Positions 49,101-61,813 of a stretch of 64,000 bases of DNA are shown in pieces. Numbering within the stretch: position 1 is the stretch's first letter; every line of letters starts with the position of its first letter. The notes beneath the pieces are model-generated. The model was not told where the DNA came from and did no database searches. It was given only the letters and a program-made list of their open reading frames with translations. A program made the position numbers and the translations under genes. Where the stretch lies: NCBI RefSeq assembly GCF_008831285.2, contig NC_045139.1:19140354-19204353 (forward strand), given 5' to 3'. Source of the DNA: Nymphaea colorata. Lineage: Eukaryota; Streptophyta; Magnoliopsida; Nymphaeales; Nymphaeaceae.

Positions 49101-51693
49101 GAACCGTTTGAATGTTTCTTCATTTTCTCCTTTCTTCCAACAAAGCTGTTGTTATCTTCTTGAAAGAAATAATAATGGGAAAAACTTTGTGAAGTCATGG
49201 GAAATCTTCTTCCTGCTGGATATAAATTTGCTTAATTTGTTCATTTAAGTTATATGGGATCATTATAGACAAGTTCTTATAAGGTTCCAAATTGTAGTGC
49301 AAGATTTCAGCATCGAGCGACAAGCTTCAAAGAACTAAGATATATATGCGATGGAGACAATAATGGTGTGATGTACTATTCTGGCACCTCATATGGGAAA
49401 CATCAATGGGTTAATCCCGTCATAGCCAAGGTCATCTTCCTGACTTAACATTGTCATGTAGCTCATTGCCCAATTATGTAGACCTTTCATATGAATCTCT
49501 GTTCTTGTCATTCTCTGATGTGCAGAGAGTTATTATTACTGCTAGCAGTCCTACTTCAAGATACACAGACCCTAAAGCACTAACATCAAGAGCCTACCAG
49601 GTTTTTATCAGTGGCACCAAGAGCATGACATCTGTATTTGTGCTTATTAGGAAGAAAGTTAATTCATTTGTTTACATTAGGCAACCTCCTTTACTGGACC
49701 ACATGTTGAAGGAGGTCAAAGCTGCGCTTGGTGGAAGGTTGATCTTGGTCAAGAACATCAGGTTTGGATATTCATGTTGCCATTGTTGTTGAATTTTTTG
49801 TTTTTTTATGTCTTTGTTATGCATTTGTTTTCTTACAAAGATAACATAACGTAACACACACACACACACACATGTGTGTGTGTGTGTGTCCATTTCTAAT
49901 GAAATTCTATCATTATTGGAAATATTCATATGTTGAAGTAATTAAGTGACTTATTTTGCTTAATTTGTGGGTGGTTATAGATTAAATGAAGGTAATGAAT
50001 GTTTGTGTCTTTGTGTATATGTATGTATGTATGTATCATAGTCACAAATAACGTCTCTGAATTTTAAACGGCGAGGTTTTTCTCAGGTATAATACGGTGA
50101 GCTTGAAAAAACGGGAAAAATACAGTAATTTTTTAAAACTTTTTAAAAAACTAAAAATGGGTGAAAATAAAATAAGTGAGAAACTAATAACATAAACATG
50201 TAAAGATAAGTAGATTTGCAACAAATAAAAAATAGAAAACGAAAAAAAAAACTATTTGGCATTAAAAGAAACTGAAAAATTGAAAAAAGTGAAAAATGAA
50301 AATCGTTTTTAACGTTTTAAAAAAACATGTTTTTTTAGTTTTAAACGGCCATTTAATTTATCGTGTTTTTTTTCGAAAAAAAACATGTTTTCTGTGACTA
50401 TACTAGTATGTATTGATTGCTGGTATCAATTTTTCATGAAATCTGTAATTATTGGAAATATTCATATCTTCAAAATAATTTATTGACTTTGTTTGCTTAA
50501 TTTCTGGGTTGCTGCGGATTACGTGCAGGCATAATTAATGTAGCAAGAGAAGCCAAAAATGTATAATGTGCTAAAGAAACTTATCAAACTTCTTCTATCA
50601 TGAGTAGTGAAAACTAGGAGCACTAGCATGTTGCCGATAGCTTACCAAGTCCGTTTTATGTCTATTTCATTATATACTTACATTGAAGGGCCACTGACAG
50701 AAAACGGAGCATTCTGTAATGAAAAACAGAACATTCTGCGATATAGAAGTCAGTGGAAACAAAATTGAAGCACCAAGCTCGTGCATTGTCCTTCATTCTC
50801 TTGCTTGTGATGTTCTCATTACTCCATATCCTTATTTGTATCCTTCAAGTAGTATTTTCTTCCATGATCATGGGGACTTGGTGTTTACATATGACATCCA
50901 TTTGTATGTTCTACATTCCCCTCAGATTCAGCAACAAGTATAATGATATTAGTAGTCTTGTCCTCTAAAACTGATGCTTCGTTGCTGTTTAGAGCTGGTT
51001 CATCTGAAATATTAGGTCTATACAGTTCCATATTGCTGCACCATTGTTCAATGATTGGCTACAAAAGCATAACCATAAAATTTATCAAAGGGAGCCAATC
51101 ATCTTTTAATGTGCACTTTGTATGTGAGCTATACATAGTGATTCCAAAGAGAATTCATCATGGTGGCACTCCATTCTTTGACTTGTTAGCTCTCATGCTC
51201 ACCTGAAGATTATTTGCAGACCAACCGTAGCTAGTTCTTCAACAACTACACTAATTTCTACAGCTGAATGTTCTATTTCCTCATAATTGGGAAGGAAAAC
51301 TGGAAAAGTTGACTGCTTTCTTTGTGCAGCTCATGTGCAACTACTACACCATGAGACAAGATGGTTCCACGGCCTATCCAAGATGCTGGTCTTTAGAGGT
51401 ATGTGATTCTGGTGTACTTCCGCCCTGTTTTCTGGTGCCGATACCAACACTTGGAGGTGGAAATAATTTGATAGGGTTCACTGGATGGGGAGAAATGGAG
51501 TGGATTGCGCACACATGAAAATGACCAAACAATTTGTAAGCCGGGTCAGTTTGCATCATGGCCAGTCAACGGACCAAATGCACTACTTCCTTTCAGATTT
51601 TTCAGAATAATATTGACTGGTCCCACTACTGCAGTTTCAAATCCATGGAATTTCTGCGTTTGTTTCTTAGAACTGTATGGATATTTTCGCTGA
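46118..51693 (+). CDS. double BTB/POZ-BACK protein with discoidin-like C terminus (At2g30600-type)
   Basis: Twelve exons (46118-46984, 47138-47455, 47631-47861, 48309-48470, 48582-48794, 48884-48931, 49013-49071, 49298-49430, 49526-49600, 49681-49761, 51330-51398, 51475-51693) join in frame to 2475 bp, 824 aa; the Arabidopsis homologue is about 810. Residues 8-165 form the N-terminal FAMeT-like beta domain (APFECAWRKELKFRDAGRGC to VGYRNVCVL). An acidic linker follows, then a first BTB (about 217-300), a second BTB (about 364-455, SDVDVYIDGYG, AHKLILSLWS), a BACK-like region to about 600, and an F5/8-type-C-like domain (about 640-824; SYGKHQWVNPV, DPKALTSRAY, WWKVDLGQEHQ, FRFFRIILTGP) ending ELYGYFR. 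BTB-BACK proteins commonly recruit substrates to CUL3 ligases; partners here are unknown. Start could also be the in-frame ATG at 46133. Donors after exons 2 and 8 are weak (GTCTTC, GTCATC). Confidence 0.94.
49856..49889. repeat. (CA)n(TG)n perfect palindrome
   Basis: Seventeen bases of CA repeat meet seventeen bases of TG repeat at CACATGTG, forming a 34-bp perfect palindrome inside BTB intron 10. Confidence 0.95.
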
Positions 51694-52938
51694 GAATGTC
51701 ATTTAAATGTAAAAGTAATAGTACCTGCCCCCACTGTGAAGTTGTACATTATGCTAAACAAATAAGAGTAGTTCTTTTTCATGTTCCATCTACCACTTTG
51801 CGCATGTCCGCACATCCACAAGATGCACACACCTGCCTACATGCCTAATGTTGCCAAGTTGATGTAACCGCAAAGATGCAGGAAGTCCTGTTCTTTTGTT
51901 ACTGGGAATGCAAATGGGTTAGACATGTTCAATTACCACCTTATTTCTAAATTCTAATCCGCGGGAATGACTGCGTATGTACAGTTTCGTAACCACATTC
52001 GGATTTGAACCCGACATCTGATTGGGATTTCATAACGATCCTACCTGAATAGATATAAATGTCGGGTCTTAAGCTAGTCGGATCAGAACCTGATATCGAA
52101 ATTTGTGGTTCTGAAGTCAAGTCCAATTCTGATTAGTCGACTTCAGTAAGGGTTGGATCCAACATGAATCGGAACAGTTATAACTCTATTTGTTACTACT
52201 AGCAACTAAGTACTATATGCCGACGAAATATGCATTCATTGAGACTTGCAAACCGTATGAAAGAGATATTTTCTTATCATCAGCGACTCTTATAACATCA
52301 AAGGTTCAGCAGCAAATAATCAATATTTTTCAGAAAGATAACTTGAGTCAAAGCATGTTTTATAGTAAATTGATAATCATTAACATGTTAGCCTGTTGAC
52401 ATCTTGTTTAATCTTATTTTAGGAAAAGGTTAAGTGGTTAAACTTAAATCACACGTTTTTCTAGAACTGTTGATCTCTAATCTTTTTTAGAAGGGTATGT
52501 CTTCTTCAACGTACGTATTCGTTTAAGTTACATTTTTAGGTCTTCCTCCATAAATCATCAGACTTCTTTGGCAAAAACTTCTGTGAAACCATCTGTTTTT
52601 AGCTGCTTGACATGAATTTCTGTTAGGCCATACTTTTAGGTGTACTTAATTGATCTTAAACCGTCAGATCGGTTTGACAGAGATTACCTAGCAATAACGA
52701 GTAATCGATCGAGCACATAATCTTGGTTTCCGAAAAGGCAAAAAGTTTAATGGCCGGAATTGGACTAAGAGATGTGGCCTGAACAGTTTAATAATTAACT
52801 GAAAAACTGAAAACACGTTTTAACGTGAACAGGTGATGAACAATACCTAAACAATTCACACCAAATGGTTCACAACCATCTAAACCCCATGTTTCCTACA
52901 AAGGCCTCCGAAAAGTAATCCTCAAAAGATCGCACTTG

Positions 52939-53023
<85 letters not shown>

Positions 53024-53214
53024 TCTTGGAATAATATTTTACCAATAAATCCGCCGCCGCATCAGTTACCTACAAATTGACCGGAAAAGCTGGCTTTAAT
53101 TGAATAATATACAAACATCTCATATACAGATCCCCATTCAGACAACAGCCGAAGAAACGAAGTAGAGGAAAAAACGGCGGAGGCACGGAAGCAGCAAAGC
53201 ATGCTTGCGTTCCG
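51694..53214. other. convergent spacer between BTB and APRL genes
   Basis: The first part is the BTB 3' UTR. Bases about 51985-52165 carry GGATTTGAACCCGAC, CTGATATCG and GGATCCAACATGAATCGG phrases, related to the foldback arms at 15.4-16.6 kb. A compound (TA)n-(GA)n array occupies 52939-53023. The end is the presumed 3' UTR of the minus-strand APRL gene. Confidence 0.55.
52939..53023. repeat. compound (TA)n-(GA)n microsatellite
   Basis: About 26 TA units then about 15 GA units with one C interruption, in the spacer downstream of both convergent genes. Confidence 0.95.
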
Positions 53215-56200
53215 TTACCCCTCCATTCTCATGGTACAAGACGATGATGACTCACCAAGCGATACTGAAGCAAGAGAGGAGGCCCAAACCTTCGCACTTC
53301 TTGCTCCTTTCTGAAACTTCCTCATCTCCGACAGCCTCAACTTGCTCCATAACCTCTTTACGTTCAGAACATGCGTTGCTTGTTCCAGTAATGGACTTCT
53401 GTTCTCAAAGACCCTTCCCAAGCTTATGCGCCGACCATGTATGTTCCACAACACTTTCATTCGGCAAAACAGCCATGGGCATATGTAGATGAAAGCACGG
53501 AAACACAGAAACAAGACCGAAAGGGCAAGGTAGCGTTCCCTCATCAGCGTCTCCCACATGGAACCATGGCGTAGCCTTATAGTAGCTTCCTCCCCTACAT
53601 TCTCCTTCGTAGGACATAATTCAGCTTCAGTACCTGCAGGAGGAGTTTCATGAGCAGAAGATCTCCATTTTTTTTTTGTTTTTGAGAACAAATCGATGAA
53701 CCATGGGCTGTACACTGGCCAAGAGTTTGAATGAATTACCTGTGATTTTCTTATAAAACCCTATGAGGGAATCAATGTCCTTTGGCCCATGATAGCGAAC
53801 CTTGGTTGTCTGGTTTACTATGAGAAATGCAGGTAAACTATGAACTCCATATCTTGAAAAGACGCTGTAAACAGTATGATAATGCCGGTAAATGGAACAC
53901 ATTAGTCAAACCGTTAAAATTTAAGCTCAGTAAAAACAAACATGCACAATGATGAGGAGACAATCCCAGATGTTTGACCTTGGTAAAGCAGATGATTCTT
54001 CGACTGCCAAGTGTCTGATGCATGGAAACAAGGAATTAAGCATGTCAAATGCAGCCTTTCCATTGACCGAGAAGGGGCACCAAGTTGCATAGAAAAGTAC
54101 AGATGTATATGCCTCACTCATGAACCCAGACGTCAGAAGCTCATCGAGGGTATCACCATCCACCTTCAGGATACACAGTAAGGTCAGTTTCAAATTCCAC
54201 AATGTGGTAGCTACTAACTAGAAACAAGAGAGAAGCTGCTTATTACAACATCAGACATTCAACTTTCAACATTTTCTGCAAAGTGAAGCAGCTATTGTAT
54301 TTGCAATTTTGTCTTTCTAATGTGACAGATGCCCATTGGTTTGCTCTTTCTCAAAATTCATGAGAAAATAGAGGCCAACTATCAACTTCTATATTCGAGA
54401 TGAACAGAGATTTTGCGGCAATTATTTTTACTAATTTGCTATTTATGCCCAAAAAGCACTCGTTACTTGCAGAAACTAACAAGAAAATAACGAGGCAAGT
54501 TTCCTCCATAAAATAAAAGATAACTGGAAGACGCTAATAAGAAATATAGCAAAAAAATTAGATGAACATTTTTAGCATATGGTCACTAAAAAAGCGTAGA
54601 ATATCCACCTGTTACCTCAACAGTTGAATTGCACTGAAGAGAACATATAAAATCCATGCTGTTGAATGTCAAAGGTCACAAGTACAAGACACACAGGTAG
54701 GATAGCAGATCAAGCATCTGTGATGCTTTAAATGTTTTCCTTTCCAAGATAAGAATTTTGAGAAAAGCAAAGACATGAAGCTTCTTAAACCAATAACAGT
54801 TAAAAAAAATACTAAAAGCTTTGTACTAGAAGGAAATGAGTAGCAGTTTATGTCACACAAAAAAGGGGTAATATCCGCATCACTGCAGATGTAGGGGCAG
54901 CTCTGACACGTGCCCCAACTTCACCCTCTATCATTCACTTTCAAAAAAAATTTCCCTCTTCTTTTTTCTTCTCTCTCTCCCTCTCTTTGTAATTAAAGTA
55001 AAAAAGGGACAGATTAAGCTAAGAAACAGCTATATATATATATATATATATATATATAGCCGCACCCCTGCACCATTTTTTGAAATGTGCTGCACTGGCA
55101 TCTGCATGGGCACCGGCACCCCGCACCCATATGACATAGGGTTTACTTGAATCATTTGAACACATAAGAAGAAAAGGCAACAGGAAAAATTAGAGAAAGG
55201 CAAACAAAGGTACGCTTTTTTTGTTCCTTCTTCTTTTCTCTCCTTTGCTTAGGTTGTTGAGTTAGGCAAATCCCTACCAGATTTGGCAAAGAGATGCACC
55301 CAGAAATCAAACAACTCATTTTAGACATGCAAATTGAATGTCTAAATTGAAGTTACCTAGCAGGTACACAAAGCTCATATTGGTGGTGAGTAGTAAGTAA
55401 ATTTGGATAATGGAACAGGAAAAAGGACTGAATAGAAAGTCAGAAGCTCCTCAGACGCGCTGAAATAAGTAGAAAATGCAGAAACACATTATCTGGAGTA
55501 TGTAACAAATGTTGCCTCACTCGATTGAAGAAAATGATGCAAACAAGTTTCAAAATTCATGATCATTGACTTATATAACCATCCACACAAATAGATAACA
55601 AAAATTTCTATTATTTTAATAAAAGGGGCATACTGCCATGTTCTGTTACCAGAATGAATACCCGTTTGGCATTTGCTGACAAAATAAAACAAGCCCCCAA
55701 TATCCATGACCAACAACAATAGGTCCAAGTTAGGTTATTTATTTGTAGCAGCAAATCACCTACCTACGCTTTATAGACGAATTTCTAAAGCTATTGCTCA
55801 TTTGTCAAATCATTAGACTGAGATATCAATTAACAGCTGGATCCTTGGGGATGTATTTTATTTAGGTCCTTTATTAGGCCAACAAAAAAATGGAAGGTTT
55901 CAGGTAGTTTTGTTGACCGGAACTGCTGGATGTCTTTTTCATCAGTCACTGTTTACTCAGCAACCTGTTCTCAATTGAACTAATTTACAGAAAAGAATAA
56001 TTCAAATTTCTTGCCATCAGGTTCTAGCATGATTAAACAACTGCTTTACCTCTTCAGAAAACACCAAAGACATGGAAAATGTCAAATCTAGCGTATGCTA
56101 AAAAATAGCCACAGAACCATGAGACAGGGTCCACGTAGATGACAAGTGCAAATATGATTTTCTGTTGCATAGCATTAGTGCCTCACCCAGGTGTCCTTTT

Positions 56201-58165
56201 TTATTTTTTTGGCGGGGGTTGGGGGTGGTGGTGAGGGGGGTGTGGAAGGTGGTGGAGTGGGGTAAAGAGAACTCTCCAATTCCAGAATATTTTTCTTTGA
56301 ACAGTGGTGGAGCTAGGGTTGGGCTTCTATAGGCAGTTACCCACGTGCACGTACATAACTTATTTTATTTACATATTGGTTTTCCCACATAATTCAGTTT
56401 ATCATATGTTGGTGCATCTCAAATATAAGATTTTTTATATTAGTGCCTCTCAGCCACAAATTTCTAGCTCCACCACTGGTTTCAGCTACAGATATCCCAG
56501 TAGTAGTGGAGAAACTGATAAGTTATATTACCTTACATCAGTACACAGATCAGTGGTATTCTTTTATGTGCCCATCTAGCAGTCAACAATTATTTTTGTG
56601 TCATGTACAGCAAGGAGAAACACAAAGTTCCAATACACTGATAAACTCATTAACAGCCAAAAACCCTGTCAAATCATAAATAGGTCCAATCAGTTAAAAA
56701 ATTGCAGATGGGAAATAATGCAGTCAGTTTAAAACTTTATTCCTTCACAGAATTCATTTTGAGTGAAGCCAGCACTACATCAAGTAACTGTAATGAAATT
56801 CAGATCGAGCCATCGAGGGACCCATTAAATTATTATTAACTGTTTAACAAAGACATGGCTGTCAGCTGGCTCTCCACCAAAGAGGCAAAGATCACTGTTT
56901 TTCACGAGAATAGTAGGAGGAATTTTCTGCTAAGTGGCCCATCTACCAAAGAATCAAAAAACACCGGTTTTACTGATGCAGTTTTGTGCGTTCAAAAGCA
57001 TAGTTCTACCAATCTTTGTGAGAGTGGGATTTTCTTTTAAAAAAGATCAATTCACAAAATGCAGCGAAGAATGGATTCAGATATACAAATAATAGAATTG
57101 ATATGTAACAATATCAATGAAATTAACTATTCTAGAACTAGCACCTCTGACATGAAAGTCAACGTTAATGTTCTATATGCAAGTTCAACATGGACAGAAA
57201 TATTAACCAACAAACGTCCTTCACAACATCAACCCTCGAATTCATGAGTAAAGAAGCGAGCTTCATCGCTTAGATTCGTCAAGAACAACCATTGAAAAAT
57301 CTCAAATTCCACGTAATAAGAAAATAACATCACCGGGAATTCCTTTCTCTTACTAAAACATCAAATGAAACGAAGGCCTTCTTAATCCGTCTACAGACAC
57401 CAAAAATCTAGAAATCCTATCTAAAACTTCTTACACAATTATCTATACTTGCCCATGATTTGAACGAATCCGTCAATAGGGTAAGTGCATGCAGTTATCT
57501 AGCGATTTTTTGCAAGAGAATTCCTCGAGAACAACAGCCTAGCAAGTAGATCTCAACGAGCAGAAAAACTAGATCCACGACTACTCACGACCACAAAGAA
57601 GGATTAATTATCCCCTCCCACCACCCACACCCCCCCTACCCCTCTCCCACCACTACCGCTTCTGCCATGAAACATGGGGCAAGTTGTCAGCAGGTATTGT
57701 CTCTATGTGCCATAGATCAAAGCAAACGAACAAAAAAGGCGGTGGTCCATCGCCGGCGAAAGTCTAATCATTCTAGATCCGTGATAAACCATCGTTGAAT
57801 CATCCTTCTAATGCAAAATAACTCAAAAAAAGAAGAACAGTGGCGACGGCAATTATTCCGATTATCCCAGAAAAGAAACATCGAATCCTCTCTTGTCTAC
57901 TGAAAGAATCACGGGCCAATAACTGAAGGAAAAAAAAAAAGAAAGGAAAAGAACGCACCTGCAAAGGGGCAACAGGGAAAGGGAGAGGGCATCCCCGTCT
58001 GGAAAGGACAGCATCGACCGCCGGTTGCACGGGGCAGACGTCAGGATCAGAAACAGCCAACGCCGGGTATCCGGCGAAGCCGGAGACAAGCAGAAAGCCG
58101 ACCAGGGCGAAGGCGGCCGCCGACGGACCACGGCGGCAGACGCAGAGATTCTTTGCCTTCATCAT
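53215..58165 (-). CDS. 5'-adenylylsulfate reductase-like (APRL5/7-type) membrane-anchored thioredoxin-fold protein
   Basis: Four exons, in transcript order 58165-57959, 54163-53979, 53864-53740 and 53633-53215, join in frame to 936 bp, 311 aa, the family's usual size. Residues 1-37 are a signal peptide (Ala/Leu/Val core after a basic start). A short Cys-containing linker (DPDVCPVQPAV, RRGCPLPF) leads to a thioredoxin-like fold (about 70-172) with VLFYATWCPFS, ESSALP, SRYGVHSLPAFLIVN and VRYHGPKD. The active site is Cys98-Pro-Phe-Ser101, so the resolving cysteine is a serine, as usual in APRLs. A hydrophobic helix at 207-228 is followed by a basic tail, giving a type I secretory-pathway membrane protein. 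Despite the name, the sulfonucleotide reductase domain is absent. Intron 1 is 3.8 kb. The second of two ATGs (58162) is an equal start candidate. Confidence 0.92.
55031..55058. repeat. (TA)n microsatellite in APRL intron 1
   Basis: Fourteen TA units, adjacent to a CT-rich tract at 54956-54988. Confidence 0.95.
56211..56262. repeat. G-rich tract in APRL intron 1
   Basis: Runs of four to six G alternate with T/GT on the plus strand (GGGGGTTGGGGGTGG and GAGGGGGGTGTGG), so the APRL pre-mRNA is C-rich here. Partly complementary to the C-rich tract at 57611-57659 in the same intron. Confidence 0.85.
56302..56478. mobile_element. hAT-like MITE relative, 177 bp, in APRL intron 1
   Basis: Perfect 15-bp terminal inverted repeat CAGTGGTGGAGCTAG at both ends; AT-rich interior; no open frame. 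The 8-bp flanks (TCTTTGAA and GTTTCAGC) do not match well, so the insertion is old or rearranged. Confidence 0.75.
57611..57659. repeat. C-rich tract in APRL intron 1 (G-rich in the transcript)
   Basis: CCCCTCCCACCACCC followed by ACACCCCCCCTACCCC-type sequence. On the transcribed RNA this gives five or more G runs of three or longer, with G-quadruplex potential, a few hundred bases downstream of exon 1. Confidence 0.85.
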
Positions 58166-58178
58166 CTCATCTCAACAT
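58162..58178 (-). promoter_or_regulatory. two minimal uORFs abutting the APRL start codon
   Basis: On the minus strand ATG TTG AGA TGA (58178-58167) is followed by an overlapping ATG AGA TGA (58170-58162), whose stop overlaps the main ATG at 58165-58163. These would be read first by scanning ribosomes if transcription starts upstream, which the CT-rich leader at 58220-58246 suggests. Confidence 0.55.
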
Positions 58179-60540
58179 CAGCGTCATCCTCTCGACCGCA
58201 AACTCTAACCCAACCCGCAACCCGGCTCTCTCTCTCTCTCTCTCGCTGTGTGCAAATGACAGCCTTTCTTCCTCCCTAGCATTTTGAGGGACATTTTCGT
58301 TGGAACGCCTGAAGTTTTGAGCTATTTCTAAATCATACCTTTACATTTTATGATTTGCAAAAACCGATTTGGGCGTTATGGCATTCCATTGTGATAAGCA
58401 GGAGCTTATGTAACAATCTCTGCATTAATGCCTCTAGATGACCCTAACAAACAACCTGTTCTTAGTTTTTATGGCAGCCTCCAAACATAGAAAACACTCT
58501 CTTTACTGTTACCATCTACTGAGATAGTGTCTTCTGTTTTATGAGATTGTATATTGAAAAAAATTCTTCTTTAAACTTTCTCTTTTGTCTTTATAAAAAG
58601 GGGCTCTTGGTTTACTATCAATGATACTTTTGTCAACTTTTGACACATTTTGGGCATAGATATAACCTGATAAGCCCAAATTCTCCCAAAAAAAAGAAGT
58701 CAAAATTTTGGAAAATTTGGTCGCTGAGCTGAATTATTCAAGCAAGTTCTTGGACTTGGCTCGAATTTTGCCCCCATTTTTAACCACCTCCAGCAACAAT
58801 ACTTTCAAGCAATTGACACAAGTTTTTACAAAACCATGCTCCATTTTTTTAATGGTAATCGATCATAAGCTGAAAGCTGAACAATTTACATTTAACTGCT
58901 TCTATAATAATACAACCAAATAGAAAATATTGAAAAAAAAAACGAGGGACTTGTTTTTGGAATTTACTGTCTCTGATGAATCAGCTGAGTTTACTCTTTC
59001 ACAAAATTGTGGACATGGTTGAAATATTAGTGAATTCAGATCAGATCTTGCCTTTATTGGATCTCGTGGATTTGGAATTGCCTACATAAGCTCAATGATT
59101 AAAACTTTGAATGCACAAAATCCAAGATACTTTACATGTGATTCTATTCATGTCTTGGAGAATGAATTATTGGAAAATAGTATCCAGCTGAAATATCGTC
59201 AGTGGGACACTTTTATTAGAGGATGCCCTAATAAGGGCTCCTTTTTTCCTTCATTTTTGGTATTTAAAGAATTTGATATTTCCATCATTTTATAAAAACA
59301 AGTTTTTTTTTCTCTTTTTTATCTTTTTACCATTCAAGATATGTGTCTTCTTTTCACACTTGGAATGTATTTTCCTTGTTTGGGGTCCGAATATATGACC
59401 TCCTCTGCATCTTTATTAGTATATGCTAAAAATACACTTGGTTTTGTAAGATTTCAAAAATAAAAAGGTGATCTGTTTTACGTAAAGTTTTTCATTGACC
59501 TTGTAACAACCTGACCCATTCTCGGGCTCGGGTTAATAGCCTCCCTTTATAAGTCCTTAAAAATCTCTCCAAATCTTGTAGATGAAAAAAGGTGTCTGAT
59601 GCATTTGTTTTAAGCTTGTTTTTTTGTTGAAGCTTTTCATAAAATTTGAATTAAAGTTTCACATCTATATAGTAGAGTACCATGCATTCAAACATGGTCA
59701 AGTGAACTTTTCATGTCACTCGCCTTAATTCCAATCTTCGCCTAAATTCATAACAAAAAGTCACATCTGATTTTCATTGTGGTTAGTGATAAAATTAAAA
59801 TTTTCTTACCAACTCATTGACATTCTTGAGTGGATTGGAAAAATTTTAAAGAGGTCTTACCAACTAAAGATGCATCTGCATAGAGAAAGGAAAAAATGAT
59901 AGCGACAAATAATATAAGGCACAAATTGCAAACCAAACACAACTTATTTGTGGGTCCTTTTGGCTTTGGGGATAGGAAGCAAGGTCAGAGATTGAGTGCA
60001 ATGGTGATGTGGAGCCAAATAAGAGACCCTGCTTACTTTTTATTGCTTTTCAAAGGCATGAATTTTCTTTGGAATCTCAAAAAAGAGCATTCAACTTTTA
60101 TATAAACTGTGTTTTCATTTAACTATCTTTTCTTATAATTTCAGCTTATGGGTGTCTTCATATTTTATATCTTAACATTTTTTTTTATTGGAAATGCAAA
60201 GTACTTTACATATTGAGATTTCAGATTTCTAATCCAAATTGAATGAGAGAGTTGCCCTCCATCCGGGGGCAAACAAGAATGCACCTCTCTCATCTTTACC
60301 CTAATTTAAGCCAAATTAATCTGGATATCATCTATTCCAATCCCCATTATTTATGGACCTGAATTATTCAATTTGGATCAAGATTTCATCCAAACAGTTG
60401 TAATTTGTATCCAACTCGAAGACAAACTCCCCAGCCCAATCCATATCCGTGCCAGATTAATGAGTCGGGCTTGGGTTGGATGTTGAGAGTCCAAATTACT
60501 GAGTTTCCGAGTCGGAGGGAAAATGAAATCGAGGGAGTGA
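58179..60540. other. upstream region of APRL and AT-rich spacer
   Basis: Bases 58179-58280 are the presumed APRL leader, with a CT run. Beyond is AT-rich spacer without recognised genes; 59507-59570 contains GTAACAACCTGACCC/CTCGGGCTCGG phrases similar to 44270-44310, a dispersed repeat. Confidence 0.5.
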
Positions 60541-60840
60541 GTTGAATCACAGCGAGAAGTATTATGATTTCTGACTGTCGCACCGTCCATCGAGAATCCG
60601 GGGACTTCTTCCGCGCCGGACCGGACGGGTTTTTTTTTTCTTTTTTTTTTCCGAGAGATGGCCGGCGGCAAAAACAAAGACTATTGCAGAGCACCGACTG
60701 TGGAGTAGCAGGAGAAGAAGACGGCTGCCTTTGGGTACTCTCTCTCTCCCGTTCTCTCTCCCTCCTTGATCGAGGGAACCATGTGGCAAGACGACCATGG
60801 GAGAATGCAACTCCTTCTCATTGTAGAGAAGCAAAATAGA
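60541..60840 (+). other. GC-richer, leader-like block of unknown function
   Basis: A locally GC-rich stretch with a T-run (60629-60650) and CT-rich tracts (60739-60766). It resembles the promoter/first exon of a plant gene pointing right. Overlapping short open frames exist on both strands, none recognised. If a gene starts here it would extend past the window. Confidence 0.3.
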
Positions 60841-61813
60841 AAAGGATTTTTTTTTTACTTTTTTGCTGCATCTTTCATACTACTCAAAAATTAGGAGTTT
60901 AAAATGGAGTGACTGGACTAATTTGGGATTCCATTAGCTAGAATTCATAGGCCAAATTGAGAAGAATGTAATGAGTGTCGTGGATTTACCTTCTGTGGTA
61001 TATATAGTGAAACCGAAATGGCCAACATTAACATGCTAGTTGATCGATTTGTTAGGGAGGAATTATCGTGAGCTTCTTTGATTCCTTCAGCGACAGTTCT
61101 TTAAGTGGCGCTCATAATTGGCAGGGTATTTCTCTTATTCCCTCAATTCCACATGCTGAAGCCGAAGACAACCAACGTGATAGTTGCTCGATTTGTCACA
61201 GTGGTTTGTTTGTTAGGATGATTGGCAGGGGCTCTTCATACTGCTTAATGCCATAGAACAAGTCGAAGATGAATAACATGGTTATTGATCTATGGCCATT
61301 GGCAGTTTGAACCTGGGGTTTCTTATCCATTCGATGCCATAAGTGAAGCCAAGGACCAGGAATGTAGGTCGACTTTCGTTTTAACTCGTGTGATCCTTTG
61401 GGGGTGGTCGGGTTTCTTTTTTCTCCTCTTTATTTCAATGCTTAAAACTACAGGGCTGCGTGTGAACCATATTGTATGTTTTGGAAGGGCAGTCATATGA
61501 AGTCTGACTGGAAATGTTATTTTCTTCATCCCCTCTATTTCTGCATGTAATGGGTTAATCACAGCAATGATTATCGGAATCTAAACCTTGTTCACATGCT
61601 GCAGCATAACTGGACTTAAAAGGTGTTTCATTTTATATTATGCCAAGGTTGACCAAGATCAAGTTTCATCTGGCTTTGAATGATGGAGTTACTTTTTTGG
61701 TCAAATTAGTGTGTAGTGTCACGGATGAAACAAAGTCTGGCTGAAAATGTTTTGCTGTCCAAACTATAAGGAGGTTCAATTTATTGAAAGCAGAGAGATT
61801 CAAAAGTAAATAA

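Noticed and set aside
48930..49300. Frameshift or pseudogene in the BTB gene around the small exons
   Set aside because: The exons 48884-48931, 49013-49071 and 49298-49430 restore the frame with normal acceptors and match the homologue's spacing.
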